Shown here piece after piece: positions 35,741 to 45,773 of a stretch of 58,162 nucleotides of DNA. How positions within the stretch are numbered: the first letter of the stretch is position 1; each line of letters begins with the position of its first letter. The notes beneath the pieces were generated by a model. The model did no database searches, was not told the origin of the DNA, and saw only the letters and a list, made by a program, of their open reading frames with translations. The stretch covers positions 1 to 58,162 of the forward strand of contig JAQWHD010000053.1 of the NCBI GenBank assembly GCA_029237915.1, read 5' to 3'. This DNA is from Thalassotalea sp. Its GTDB lineage: Bacteria; Pseudomonadota; Gammaproteobacteria; Enterobacterales; Alteromonadaceae. The position numbers and the translations under genes are program-made.

Positions 35741-36271
35741 CTAAAAACGACCATTGATGATTGGAAATACTGGGAAGTCTTTACTTACGAACGTACCAGA
35801 CGCATCGTAGTTAATTAAACCAATTTGAATACCTTTATTAATACGCTGTGTGGCATTAACAAAACCAAACTGAACGCCATTTAGCGTACCAGCATAGTTT
35901 ACAAAACCAAGTTGTAAACCAGTGAAGTTATTTTCCGTGTAGTTAACCGCACCAATAACACCACCAACACCTGTATTGTCGTGCCAGTTCACCATACTAA
36001 AAGAAACACCTTTAAACTGATTCTTAACGCGCTGACCAGCAAGAAAGTCAATACTTAAACCAGTAAAGTTATTACTTTCTGATAAACCTAAAATACCAAT
36101 ATCTACACCCGTTACGTTACTTGTTTGACCGTATAAAAGAGAGAAGCGTACACCTTCAACGTCTCCTGGAGGGAAGTTGTTATTTGGTACGGATAGTTGA
36201 ATTATTTCGGCGGCCATTAGCGGAGTACTTAAGGCGCCAAGAAGTGCAATTGTTGATACGAGCTTTTTCAT
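35741..36271 (-). CDS. Exported surface-repeat protein (VC2662 / LA_2272-like)
   Basis: A 176-aa protein with signal peptide MKKLVSTIALLGALSTPLMAA (20 residues plus cleavage). The mature part has degenerate repeats of about 20-25 residues of the form F.G.Q.GFVNYA..LNGVQ.GFVN, each alternating small hydrophobics and glycine, suggesting an outer-membrane-associated beta-solenoid. Relatives are annotated as surface-repeat proteins of unknown role. Convergent with the SMC operon. Confidence 0.75.
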   Translation of the reverse strand: MKKLVSTIALLGALSTPLMAAEIIQLSVPNNNFPPGDVEGVRFSLLYGQTSNVTGVDIGILGLSESNNFTGLSIDFLAGQRVKNQFKGVSFSMVNWHDNTGVGGVIGAVNYTENNFTGLQLGFVNYAGTLNGVQFGFVNATQRINKGIQIGLINYDASGTFVSKDFPVFPIINGRF

Positions 36272-36547
36272 TATTAAATCCTAATTATTGTTGTTAAATT
36301 AATTGCTTACGAGTTTAATTTGGAATTTATTTAACAACAATAGAGGGTAAAACTTTAAAACAATTTAATATAAAAACGTTCATGGTTTGTAATAAAATTG
36401 TAACTATAACAGGGCCTTATGGTTAATTATTGGTCAATCTTGGTTTGGCATCAATAGCCAACCGCTATTTGCATAGTGCAGTGTTAAATGCTGTTAGGTA
36501 TAATCTAAGTTAATTATTTCAATGAAATCGATAAAACACTGTTAACT

Positions 36548-37777
36548 ATGAAAAAAATACTCGTCATCGGCTACGTTTGGCCAGAGCCAAATTCATCTGC
36601 CGCCGGAAGTCATATGATGTCAATTTTACGCTTGTTCGTAAAACAAGGCTGGCAGGTAGAATTTAGCACGCCGTCACAACCTACCGATCATATGATTGAC
36701 TTGGAAAGTGAGGGGATCAGTAGTAAAAATATTCAGTTAAACTGCGATAGTTTCGATTCTTACATTAGTGAATATCAACCAGACTTAGTATTATTCGATC
36801 GTTTTATGATGGAAGAGCAATTTGGCTGGCGGGTAGAAAAGAACTGCCCTAGTGCTTTGAAGGTACTTGATACCGAAGATTTACAATGTTTACGCAATGC
36901 CCGTCATCAAGCTCATAAAGGTGAACGACAGCTTAGCCAGACAGATTTATTCAGTGATATGGCTAAACGAGAAATAGCTGCTATTTTACGATCTGATATT
37001 TCTTTAATAATATCCAGTTATGAAATGCAGCTGTTAACACAGACGTTTAAAGTCGATGCTAGTCTGTTACATTATTTGCCTTTTATGGTGAATATTGAAA
37101 ACTATCCAAAAGCTGAAAAAAGTTTTGCACAGCGACAACATTTTATGACCATAGGTAACTTTCGCCATGCACCTAATTGGGATGCGGTATTGTATTTACA
37201 AAAAATATGGCCACTAATTAGAGCAAAACTACCCGATGCTGAGTTGCATATTTATGGTTCATATCCGCCGCCAAAAGCAACAGCATTACATAACCCTAAA
37301 ACTGGATTTCATATAAAAGGTTGGGCTGAAAATGCCTACACTGTTATGGAACAGGCGCGGGTATGCTTAGCGCCGATCCGTTTTGGTGCCGGCATTAAGG
37401 GCAAGTTATTAGATGCGATGATCATGAAAACACCGAGTGTCACAACTTCTGTAGGGAGTGAAGGTATGATAGCGGACGAAAAATGGCCAGGTGCTATACA
37501 CGATGACATCGATGACTTTGTAAACGCCGCAATAAACTTATACTCAGATGAAGAGCAATGGCTTTTAGCGCAACAAAATAGTGCTGATATTATTTGCAAC
37601 AGATATAACTCGGCCTTATTAGGTGAGAGCCTTATAAATAAAATAAACCACATCTCTGGTGACTTAGTACAGCATAGGTTGAATAACTTTACTGGTGCAA
37701 TGTTAAAACACCATAGTATGGCTAGTACTAAGTACATGTCGCAATGGATAGCAGAGAAAAACTCAAAGTTAAGCTAA
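36548..37777 (+). CDS. GT4-type glycosyltransferase
   Basis: A 409-aa GT-B fold enzyme with no membrane segments. The N-terminal domain starts KKILVIGYVWPEPNSSAAG. The C-terminal donor domain has FMTIGNFRHAPNWDAV, LHIYGSYPP and the family E/DxxxxG region APIRFGAGIKGKLLDAM. It probably transfers a nucleotide-activated sugar onto a glycan or lipid. It is isolated from other polysaccharide genes, so donor and acceptor are unknown. Confidence 0.85.
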   Translation: MKKILVIGYVWPEPNSSAAGSHMMSILRLFVKQGWQVEFSTPSQPTDHMIDLESEGISSKNIQLNCDSFDSYISEYQPDLVLFDRFMMEEQFGWRVEKNCPSALKVLDTEDLQCLRNARHQAHKGERQLSQTDLFSDMAKREIAAILRSDISLIISSYEMQLLTQTFKVDASLLHYLPFMVNIENYPKAEKSFAQRQHFMTIGNFRHAPNWDAVLYLQKIWPLIRAKLPDAELHIYGSYPPPKATALHNPKTGFHIKGWAENAYTVMEQARVCLAPIRFGAGIKGKLLDAMIMKTPSVTTSVGSEGMIADEKWPGAIHDDIDDFVNAAINLYSDEEQWLLAQQNSADIICNRYNSALLGESLINKINHISGDLVQHRLNNFTGAMLKHHSMASTKYMSQWIAEKNSKLS

Positions 37778-38053
37778 TAAACTAAGTGCTTTATGTTTAT
37801 CACTTCTGGTTTAGCTTAGCTTAGATTGATTTTTTATGGTTTATTGTTGAATTTTTATTAAAAATACTTGAAGCAAATGTTAACGCATGTTGAAATGGTT
37901 TGGTCTTGAATTAAGCTAGTAAAATTAGCGATCCAAGATGGTTACTCGAGTGCTATATCAAAAATAATTATAAACTAATTTTAAACTGAACAATTTGATA
38001 TCAGCTCTTATTCTAATAATAAACTCAGCAGAGTAAATAACCGAATCTTAATC

Positions 38054-39343
38054 ATGACTAAAATACTATCGTTAATTTTTTTACTATTACCCAACTTAGC
38101 ATTTGCGGCTGAAGGCGAGCTCAATGGCGCAAATACCGCTTGGATCCTTACATCAACAGCATTAGTGTTACTTATGACACTTCCTGGCTTAGCCCTGTTT
38201 TATGGCGGCTTAGTTCGTTCTAAAAATGTTCTATCAATTTTAATGCAGTGTTTTGCTATTGCCGGTATTTCATCAATTTTATGGCTAGTTGTTGGTTACT
38301 CGCTTGCATTTGGTGAAGGTAATGCCTTTATTGGCGACTTCTCTAAAGTCATGATGCATGGCATTAGCAAAGATGTGCTTTCAGGAGATATTCCAGAAAG
38401 TTTATTTATGTTATTTCAAATGAACTTTGCCATTATCACACCAGCGTTAATTATTGGTGGCTTTGCTGAACGTATGAAGTTCTCAGCGGTATTACTTTTC
38501 AGTGGTTTATGGCTGTTAGCTGTTTATGCACCTGTTACCCATTGGGTATGGGGCGGTGGTTGGTTAGGTCAAATGGGCGTATTTGATTTTGCTGGTGGTA
38601 TTGTTGTGCATATTACCGCGGGTGTTGCCGCTTTAGTTGCTGCCATGGTATTAGGGCCGCGAAGAGGTTTTCCTAAAACATCTATGATGCCTCATAACTT
38701 AACTATGACAGTTACCGGTGCTGGTATGTTATGGGTCGGTTGGTTTGGCTTCAACGGTGGTAGTGCACTAGCTGCAACGGGTGATGCGTCAATGGCCATG
38801 CTTGTTACCCATATTTCAGCTTCAGCAGGTGCGCTTACATGGGCTGCAATCGAGTGGAAGAAATTTGGTAAAGCATCAGTGTTAGGTGCCGTAACAGGCA
38901 TGGTTGCAGGTTTAGGTACAATTACTCCCGCTTCAGGTTTTGTTGGACCAGGTGGCGCCTTAATTATCGGTTTAAGCGCTGGTTTTGTTTGTTTTTACGC
39001 AACGGTATACATTAAACAAAAACTTAAAATTGATGACTCCCTTGATGTATTCCCTGTGCATGGTGTTGGTGGTATTTTAGGTACTTTTTTAGCGGGTATT
39101 CTATCTGCAACAAGTTTAGGCGTATTCAGTGGCTTTGGTTTTGCTGAAGGTATTACAACTATGGGTGAGCAAGTTTATGTTCAGCTTGTGGGGATTGTAT
39201 CTACAATTGTTTATACCGCTTTAGTAAGTTACGTTTTATTAAAACTGGTAGGGCTAATAACTGGTGGTTTACGTGTATCAGAAGAGCAAGAAATATCAGG
39301 TTTAGATTTAGTTGAACATGAAGAATCTGGCTATAATTTATAA
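38054..39343 (+). CDS. amtB: Ammonium transporter Amt
   Basis: A 429-aa inner-membrane channel for ammonium with a cleavable-looking signal (LAFA-AEG) and 11 further hydrophobic segments. The pore twin histidines are His186 (GGIVVHITAG) and His336 (FPVHGVGG). The signature DFAGGIVVH is present. The usual partner glnK is not adjacent, and I did not find a convincing sigma-54 site upstream (37778-38053). A strong terminator follows. Confidence 0.95.
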   Translation: MTKILSLIFLLLPNLAFAAEGELNGANTAWILTSTALVLLMTLPGLALFYGGLVRSKNVLSILMQCFAIAGISSILWLVVGYSLAFGEGNAFIGDFSKVMMHGISKDVLSGDIPESLFMLFQMNFAIITPALIIGGFAERMKFSAVLLFSGLWLLAVYAPVTHWVWGGGWLGQMGVFDFAGGIVVHITAGVAALVAAMVLGPRRGFPKTSMMPHNLTMTVTGAGMLWVGWFGFNGGSALAATGDASMAMLVTHISASAGALTWAAIEWKKFGKASVLGAVTGMVAGLGTITPASGFVGPGGALIIGLSAGFVCFYATVYIKQKLKIDDSLDVFPVHGVGGILGTFLAGILSATSLGVFSGFGFAEGITTMGEQVYVQLVGIVSTIVYTALVSYVLLKLVGLITGGLRVSEEQEISGLDLVEHEESGYNL

Positions 39344-39367
39344 GTACTAACACCTAGATATATTTTT

Positions 39368-39406
39368 AAAAAGCTAGACCATTTTTATCATGGTCTAGCT
39401 TTTTTA
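39368..39406. terminator. Bidirectional terminator between amtB and sirtuin gene
   Basis: A 15-bp stem (39368-39382 with 39390-39404) with a 7-nt loop, A-run on the left and T-run on the right. Confidence 0.92.
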
Positions 39407-39428
39407 GTTTACACACTAGAGTTTTGTT

Positions 39429-40154
39429 TTAAATGAGTTGAATGTACTTGGAGGCTTTCATTTTATGATAGGTAACATTAGAGTAGGGAAGCTCTATTGG
39501 TTGCGGGTCGACTACCTCTATTGGAATGCCATTATTTACCGCGGTACGCAAAGCCATCTGAGTTATATTTACACTAAAGGATGTACCCATAAAAATGATT
39601 TTATCGGCATTGTGCATTCGCTCTTGTGCTTCAGATATTCTATATAATTCAGTATAAAATTCATCAAACAATAGTACGTAAGGCTTAAATGACTCATTTA
39701 AAATAGGTCGCTTAGTTTTGCTATCAATATTAAATACATTCAACAATGAAGGTATCAAGTTATCTTCATTTACATCATCCCAAGGGGTTTGCATCGTTTG
39801 TACATCATCACCTTGATGGTGAAACAAGGTCATTTGATCTAACCGGCCGTGAATGGCAATGTAGTTTTCATTTCCAGCTTTACCATCTAAGCCATCAATG
39901 TTTTGCGTGATCAAATTTTTATCACTAAGCCAGTGATGTACTTCATTAGGACCATGATTTCGATAGGTAGCAAAACGATTATAGTACCAACTTAAAAACT
40001 GTTCAGGGTTGCTTTCGTACATAGCTCGAGTCGCCATTTCCATTGGCGTATAATTTTTACTACCTATGGTCCAGAAACCATCTTCACCGCGAAAAGTCGG
40101 GATCCCACTCTCACTCGAAACACCAGCACCGGTAATGTATAAGATGTTATTCAT
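39429..40154 (-). CDS. Sir2-family NAD-dependent deacylase without zinc cysteines
   Basis: A 241-aa sirtuin. NAD-binding GAGVSSESGIPTFRG is at 10-24, catalytic TQNIDGLDGKAGN and IAIHG (His) follow, then GTSFSVNI and VVDPQP of the Rossmann part. Most sirtuins carry a four-cysteine zinc ribbon between the catalytic His and GTS motifs; this protein contains no cysteine at all. It is probably a cytoplasmic deacylase, but a non-canonical one. Divergent from miaE. Confidence 0.85.
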   Translation of the reverse strand: MNNILYITGAGVSSESGIPTFRGEDGFWTIGSKNYTPMEMATRAMYESNPEQFLSWYYNRFATYRNHGPNEVHHWLSDKNLITQNIDGLDGKAGNENYIAIHGRLDQMTLFHHQGDDVQTMQTPWDDVNEDNLIPSLLNVFNIDSKTKRPILNESFKPYVLLFDEFYTELYRISEAQERMHNADKIIFMGTSFSVNITQMALRTAVNNGIPIEVVDPQPIELPYSNVTYHKMKASKYIQLI

Positions 40155-40282
40155 ATGCTCGCCATCTACTTAATTTGATCTAGTTCTAATATTGAAATGT
40201 TAGATGATAATTTTACTATAACCTTACAATAAAGCGGTGTAAAATACCTCGCAATTATGTACCCAGTTATAAGAAAATATTA

Positions 40283-40855
40283 ATGTTTGAATTAAAATAC
40301 CACACCCCAATTGAATGGGCACATATTGCTGTCGCAGATTTTGATAGTTTTTTACAAGACCACGCCGCTGCTGAGAAAAAAGCGGCAAGTATGGCGATGA
40401 CCATGTTATCTCATTATCAAGACCGTACTAAATTAGTTAAAGCTATGGTTGATTTAGCGCTTGAAGAGATGATCCACTTCAAACAAGTGTTAAAATTGAT
40501 GACGCGCCGTGGTGTGATTTTAGCTAATGATGAAAAAGACCCATACATTAATGAAATTCGTAAGATGTTTCGCCACACCCGTGATGAAAAATTCTTAGAC
40601 AGAATGTTAGTTGCTGGTGTTATTGAAGCTCGCGGGCATGAGCGATTCTCATTAATTTCACAAGCATTACCTGAAGGTAAAGACAAAATATTCTACGATG
40701 ATATTGCAAGATCAGAAGAAAAGCATAAAAACTTATTTGTCGAACTTGCTATAGAATACTTCCCGGAAGATATGGTTTATAAACGACTTGAAGAAATCTT
40801 AGTTGAAGAAGGTCGCATTTGTTCTGAATTACCTTTTAGAGCTGCGCTGCATTAA
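40283..40855 (+). CDS. miaE: tRNA 2-methylthio-N6-isopentenyladenosine hydroxylase MiaE
   Basis: Non-heme diiron oxygenase that hydroxylates ms2i6A37 of tRNA. It has 190 aa. Diiron ligand clusters are EEMIH (61-65), EARGHE (115-120) and SEEKH (144-148), with an upstream glutamate near 31 (AAEKKAASMA). It is oxygen-dependent, so it links tRNA modification to aeration. Monocistronic. Confidence 0.94.
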   Translation: MFELKYHTPIEWAHIAVADFDSFLQDHAAAEKKAASMAMTMLSHYQDRTKLVKAMVDLALEEMIHFKQVLKLMTRRGVILANDEKDPYINEIRKMFRHTRDEKFLDRMLVAGVIEARGHERFSLISQALPEGKDKIFYDDIARSEEKHKNLFVELAIEYFPEDMVYKRLEEILVEEGRICSELPFRAALH

Positions 40856-40903
40856 AAGTTATTTTAGAAACAGCTAAATGCTGCTTTTAGTTCCTGGCCG
40901 TAA

Positions 40904-40943
40904 GAAGTATAAAATAGGTCTTAATTTCTTATTTTTATACTTC
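40904..40943. other. AT-rich hairpin downstream of miaE
   Basis: GAAGTATAAAATA pairs with TATTTTTATACTTC (one bulge) around a short loop. It is AT-rich with no T-run, so it is at best a weak terminator. Confidence 0.4.
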
Positions 40944-41135
40944 GATTATTACTTGATTAATGAATTTATCTAATAAAGAGTGGTTAGTGTTGTTAAAAAA
41001 AAGTGTAACCTTACCTGCAATTAACAAATGAATTGGAATTGTTACAGTAAGTATTTAATGTACGGCCGTTGTGAAAGAATGTAACCAATTAGCGCTTATG
41101 TGTGAATAGCACACTACTTATTTGGAATACATTTC

Positions 41136-42563
41136 ATGAAATACTTACTTATCACTTTGTTAAGTCTATCTTTAATTGCTTGTGGTGATAGTGGTTCAGG
41201 TGGTGATAAAACGCCAGAAACACCAGAAACACCAGAAACGCCTCTCACGCCTATTTATGCAGCTAATATTGAATTGGAGCATATACACCTTAAAGAATAT
41301 GGTGCATTTGGTACTGTTACTACAACAGAACATCAACAAATAATGGAACAGACTGTTGGTTTGAAAACATCGACTAACAGTATTGGTCCTGGAACAATGT
41401 CTGAAGTTATTGAGCCAATTAACGTCACATTTAGTTTATCATCAGCAACTGAAGGAAATGACGAGTCTTCTGATAGACTGCCTGAATGCTTACCTGAATT
41501 ACCTGTACATATAATTAGTGAAGAAAATGTAGGATTTGATTGGCGCATTATTTCTGCTCAAATACCTAACTCATACAGCGATTGCGAATATCAAGACTTG
41601 CAAACTAAGTATTACTTCAGTCATGATGAACATGGTTTATTTGAATTTCCAAATGGTTTAGTACCACATCAAGAATGGTCAGTAGGAAAGGCTTACTTTA
41701 AGTTTATTCCAAGTAATTCAGCATTTAATAATTCTGATGAAGTCGTAATGTTAATTGAAAATCATCAACAGGATTACGCTGGGGGATATCTAGCATTGTA
41801 CTCAGTTTACCTACCAAAATGGGAAGCAGGTGAACCACAATTTAGGTTATCAATACCAGATGTTTATGAAAATGGTATTCATTTACACGGTAGAACAAAC
41901 TTTGCATTAAAAGATGATCACTACTTGTATTTTAGAAAAGACAATAAGCTAATTAAGATGGATGAAAATACCGGTGATTTTGTACAAGCATGGGAAAATG
42001 CTACAGAGGGTGTACCGTTTATTTTTAAACGTAAAATCTATGGTTACGGGTATAAAGAAAATACTGGTTATGATCATGGATTGTTTGAATTGTTACCTGA
42101 TGGAACATTAGGGGATGAATTGGTTTTGAACTACGAAACCCCTGATTATATAAATTCTTTTATTCCAACGCATGTTTACCATGATAATTTTTTAATTAAT
42201 AGCTCTTGCGACATTATAGATGTTGATAATAATATCTATGTTAATGATTTTACTGACTACGCTGATAGTATTACTGTCCTGAATGAAGAGGAAGTATTTT
42301 GTTCTTCTACAATGTCTATGCCACCAACCGTATCGTACTTTAAATTTGGCGATGTAAATTTTGAGCAAATGATCGAACTGCCAGACAGCGATACTGTTCG
42401 CAACACATTAAAAGTAGAAGCTCCATTCGCTGTTTACGATTATAAAGGTAATAATATTTTTGAAACGGATACATATACTTTAGATATTAGAACTGGTGAG
42501 TCGTCAATTGAAACTCATTATTACAATGGAGAACGAGTAATTAATTTAACTCCAGTGCATTAA
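41136..42563 (+). CDS. Lipoprotein of unknown function
   Basis: A 475-aa precursor with lipobox LIAC (Cys16), then a flexible linker GDSGSGGDKTPETPETPETP encoded by a 9-bp DNA repeat. The remainder is rich in aromatic and acidic residues with repeated short beta-strand-like segments (GYLALYSVYLPKWEAG, HYLYFRKDNKLIKMDENTGD), compatible with a beta-propeller, but no family is recognised. It is probably located on the periplasmic face of a membrane. Own terminator follows. Confidence 0.7.
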   Translation: MKYLLITLLSLSLIACGDSGSGGDKTPETPETPETPLTPIYAANIELEHIHLKEYGAFGTVTTTEHQQIMEQTVGLKTSTNSIGPGTMSEVIEPINVTFSLSSATEGNDESSDRLPECLPELPVHIISEENVGFDWRIISAQIPNSYSDCEYQDLQTKYYFSHDEHGLFEFPNGLVPHQEWSVGKAYFKFIPSNSAFNNSDEVVMLIENHQQDYAGGYLALYSVYLPKWEAGEPQFRLSIPDVYENGIHLHGRTNFALKDDHYLYFRKDNKLIKMDENTGDFVQAWENATEGVPFIFKRKIYGYGYKENTGYDHGLFELLPDGTLGDELVLNYETPDYINSFIPTHVYHDNFLINSSCDIIDVDNNIYVNDFTDYADSITVLNEEEVFCSSTMSMPPTVSYFKFGDVNFEQMIELPDSDTVRNTLKVEAPFAVYDYKGNNIFETDTYTLDIRTGESSIETHYYNGERVINLTPVH

Positions 42564-42572
42564 GAAAAGTTG

Positions 42573-42600
42573 AAAGGGGAGCGAAAGCTTCCCTTTTATT
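42573..42600 (+). terminator. Terminator of the lipoprotein gene
   Basis: A 10-bp stem AAAGGGGAGC/GCTTCCCTTT (one G-T pair) capped by a GAAA tetraloop, then TTATT. Confidence 0.85.
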
Positions 42601-42675
42601 CATAAAGATTATTTTTTTCATTAAACTAAAAGATATACAAAGCTCGGGTAGTTACTTCATTCGTTACTTCATTTG

Positions 42676-43872
42676 TTACTCTGTGCGCAGGGCATCTATT
42701 GGTGTTAGATTTGCGGCGTTTTTAGCTGGGTATATGCCAGCAAGTAAACCGATAATGGCTGATACTACTACGGTTGCAAGAAGAACATAGATATTGATAT
42801 CTACAGGTACTCCAGGCAATGCCAGTTTGGCAATGATAAGTATAATGAATACGATTAAATAGCCGACCAATCCACTAACAACCGCTAAGAAAACAGCTTC
42901 TGCCAAAAATAAATTTTTAACTTGTTGTTCAGAAAAACCGAGCGCTCTTAATAAGCCAATTTCAGAGGTTCTTTCAGTTACTGTTATGGTCATGATTGTG
43001 GCTATGCCAACCGCACCAACTAATAGTGAAATTAATCCTAAAGCCGCGCCTGCCATTTTTATTATAAAAAGGATATTGTCTAAGCTTTTAAGCATGTCAT
43101 CTTGGGTGATAATAGTGAAATCTTCTAAGCCGTGGCGATTGATTAATTTAGGTTTTATTTGCCTTACTATTTCAACCGCAGTTAAACCAGGTTGATAAAA
43201 TAAATCCAGCTCCATTAAACTATTACGGTTAAATATTTGCATGGCTTTGGCCGCCGGAATATAAATTAAATCATCGAGATCTTGCCCCATAAATTGGCCT
43301 TTTTCTGCCAATACACCCACAATTTTAAAGCGTTGACTACCTACATGAACAAATTGTCCAAGAGCGGATGAATTAGCAAATAATTCTTGTTTTAATTTAG
43401 CACCTAATACGGCAAAGCTACGTGGTGATTTTATATCGTCATTGGGTAAAAACTTACCTTGCGCTACTTCTAACTTCCAGGCTTTATTAGCAAAGGCATT
43501 TACGCCCATTACATCGGTATAACGCGAGCGATTATGAGCTTTTATTTTTGCATTACCAGCAACAACGGGGACAGCAAATTCAATGTGTTTTTGTTTCGCT
43601 AAATATTCGCCGTCATCAAGGGTTAATGGCCGAACTGTTTTAAGTATACCGCCCATGCCAAAGGTTTCGGTTTTTCCCGGTGTTATAGCCACTATGTTTG
43701 AGCCAAATTGAGTAAATTCTTGTAGCACATACATGCGCAAGCTTTCACCAATTGAATTCATTAATACCACCGCTGCCATGCCTGTAGCAAAGCCTGCAAT
43801 GGTTAATCCGGCTCGTAGTTTTTGCGCAGAAAGAGATTTTTCAACCCAGATAATTAAGTCTTTAAAATTCAC
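42676..43872 (-). CDS. MacB-type ABC transporter permease (second)
   Basis: A 398-aa FtsX/MacB-type permease with one N-terminal membrane segment, a large periplasmic domain (about 45-270) and three C-terminal segments (about 275-375). Hallmarks are ERTSEIGLLRALGFSEQQV and the closing GIYPAKNAANLTPIDALRTE. It pairs with the permease encoded 2 bp upstream, probably as a heterodimer, in an ATP-driven export or mechanotransmission complex. Last gene of the operon. Confidence 0.9.
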   Translation of the reverse strand: MNFKDLIIWVEKSLSAQKLRAGLTIAGFATGMAAVVLMNSIGESLRMYVLQEFTQFGSNIVAITPGKTETFGMGGILKTVRPLTLDDGEYLAKQKHIEFAVPVVAGNAKIKAHNRSRYTDVMGVNAFANKAWKLEVAQGKFLPNDDIKSPRSFAVLGAKLKQELFANSSALGQFVHVGSQRFKIVGVLAEKGQFMGQDLDDLIYIPAAKAMQIFNRNSLMELDLFYQPGLTAVEIVRQIKPKLINRHGLEDFTIITQDDMLKSLDNILFIIKMAGAALGLISLLVGAVGIATIMTITVTERTSEIGLLRALGFSEQQVKNLFLAEAVFLAVVSGLVGYLIVFIILIIAKLALPGVPVDINIYVLLATVVVSAIIGLLAGIYPAKNAANLTPIDALRTE

Positions 43873-43874
43873 TG

Positions 43875-45080
43875 TTATAATCCTCTTAGTGCTAACACCG
43901 GATCGTGTTTAGCAGCATGAGAGGCCGGTAACCAAGAAAACAACAAACCGATAATGAGGGCAATACTAACACTGGCAAATGTTGCCCATAAAGGAATTGC
44001 TAATGGAAATTCTGGCCATAAGTAAGCGGCCAATATTGTACTACCATAACCAAGGAGCAAACCTATCACCACGCCAAGACTCACGAGTAGCAAAGCTTCG
44101 GTTAAAAATAAGATCTTAACTTCTTTAGCTGTTGCGCCTAGGGCTTTTAATAAACCTATTTCTTGTTTGCGTCTTGATACCGAAACGTAGCTAACATTCA
44201 TAATTAGAAAACCAGCAACAATTAAACTAATGGCCGCTATTGCGCCAATGCTTGCGGTAACAAGGTTGAGAATATTATTAAAAGAGCTCATTAATGAATT
44301 TTGCGATAAAATAGTAATGTCAGCTTCGCCCTCGTGGCGTTTTTTAATTAATTCCATTAGCTTGTTTTCAGTATACAATTCACTGCCTGATTGCTTAAGC
44401 TCTAAGAGTATGCGAAACAAAGCAGGGGAGTTAAATAAGGTTTCAGCTGAGCGGATTGGAATTATTGCCATTTGCCGCATATCTAAGCCCATAGATTCGC
44501 CGCGCTCTTGTAGTATGCCAATTACTCGAAAACGTTGGCCTGAGAAGCGAACCCATTCGCCAATTGCTTTTTTATTGCCGAATAACTCTTGTTTTATCGT
44601 TGAGCCTAAAACGCAAACCGCTTGCGCTGGATCTTTGGCTTTACTGGTAAATATTCTACCTTTGCTAAGACTAAGTTTACGAACTGAAAATATACCAGTG
44701 CTACTGCCAAGAGTAATTACTTCGCGACTTTTTCCTTGAAAACTTAACAGTGACGTCCCTGCAATAATAGGCGCTATGGCTTTTACCGTTGATATTTTTT
44801 CCATCGCGACAGCATCATCTATGGTTAGGTCTCTAGGAGTATTACCATAAATAGGAACAGAGCCTCCGGTTGTTTCTTTGCGCCCCGGCAGTACTATCAT
44901 TATTTCGCTGCCTAAAGCTGAAAATTCCTTTTCGATAAACAGTCTTGCACCCTCACCAAGGCTAGTGAGTAATAATACCGAAGTAACGCCAATTGCTACT
45001 GCAACAAGTAATAGGGCCGTTCTTAGTTTATGACGAACTAATGCTTGCCAACTATATAACCAGTTATCATGTAGTAGCAT
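43875..45080 (-). CDS. MacB-type ABC transporter permease (first)
   Basis: A 401-aa permease of the same fold: N-terminal segment (LRTALLLVAVAIGVTSVLLL), periplasmic domain, three C-terminal segments, SRRKQEIGLLKALGATAKEV and a closing SHAAKHDPVLALRGL. Its start overlaps the ATPase gene by 14 nt, so the two are translationally coupled. Confidence 0.9.
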   Translation of the reverse strand: MLLHDNWLYSWQALVRHKLRTALLLVAVAIGVTSVLLLTSLGEGARLFIEKEFSALGSEIMIVLPGRKETTGGSVPIYGNTPRDLTIDDAVAMEKISTVKAIAPIIAGTSLLSFQGKSREVITLGSSTGIFSVRKLSLSKGRIFTSKAKDPAQAVCVLGSTIKQELFGNKKAIGEWVRFSGQRFRVIGILQERGESMGLDMRQMAIIPIRSAETLFNSPALFRILLELKQSGSELYTENKLMELIKKRHEGEADITILSQNSLMSSFNNILNLVTASIGAIAAISLIVAGFLIMNVSYVSVSRRKQEIGLLKALGATAKEVKILFLTEALLLVSLGVVIGLLLGYGSTILAAYLWPEFPLAIPLWATFASVSIALIIGLLFSWLPASHAAKHDPVLALRGL

Positions 45081-45765
45081 TACGAATGATATCCTGCGTT
45101 ATTTTGCCATCGACCATGGTCAGTTGACGATTTGCTCGTTTACCCAAGTTACTGTCATGGGTAACCACTATTAAGGTTATTCCTTGTTTGTTCAGCTCTT
45201 CAAGTAAATCGATAACTTCAAGGCCTGACTTTTGATCTAGGTTTCCTGTTGGTTCATCGGCAAGTAATATTTCAGGCTCCATCACCATTGCACGTGCTAT
45301 GGCAACGCGCTGCATTTGCCCACCTGATAATTGTTTAGGTAAATGCTCGCTTCTGTCAGATATCCCTAACTTTTCAAATACATTTAGCACTTTTACTTTA
45401 CGTTGCTTAGCGCTAATACCTGCGATCATAAGCGGAAGTTCGGCATTTTCTCTGGCGCTTAACCTTGGGATCAAGTGGAAATTTTGAAAGATAAAGCCGA
45501 CGTGATCACGTCTAAGCTGTGCACGCTTTTCTTCAGTAATATTAACCGTTGGCTTTGCTTTTAATAGATACTCTCCATCATCAGGTCTATCGAGCATGCC
45601 TATCATATTTAATAGGGTAGATTTACCAGAGCCAGAAGGCCCCATGATAGAAACATAATCACCTTGATTAATTGTTAGATTTACTTGGTTTAATACTTGT
45701 AAAGGTTGCTCACCAATAAGGTAGGTTTTGTTTAAATTTTCAAGTTTAATTAAGGAGGTAGTCAT
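45067..45765 (-). CDS. ABC transporter ATPase, MacB/LolD type
   Basis: A 232-aa nucleotide-binding subunit. Walker [11 protein letters not shown]-loop [12 protein letters not shown], signature [15 protein letters not shown], Walker [13 protein letters not shown] and H-loop VVTHD are all intact. It energises the two downstream permeases. It lies 8 bp after the membrane fusion protein gene. Confidence 0.95.
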   Translation of the reverse strand: MTTSLIKLENLNKTYLIGEQPLQVLNQVNLTINQGDYVSIMGPSGSGKSTLLNMIGMLDRPDDGEYLLKAKPTVNITEEKRAQLRRDHVGFIFQNFHLIPRLSARENAELPLMIAGISAKQRKVKVLNVFEKLGISDRSEHLPKQLSGGQMQRVAIARAMVMEPEILLADEPTGNLDQKSGLEVIDLLEELNKQGITLIVVTHDSNLGKRANRQLTMVDGKITQDIIRNATT

Positions 45766-45773
45766 TATGATCC

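Noticed and set aside
37778..38053. Sigma-54/NtrC promoter for amtB
   Set aside because: TGGTTTGGTCTTGAA was considered but lacks the GC element of the -12 box; support is too weak to report.
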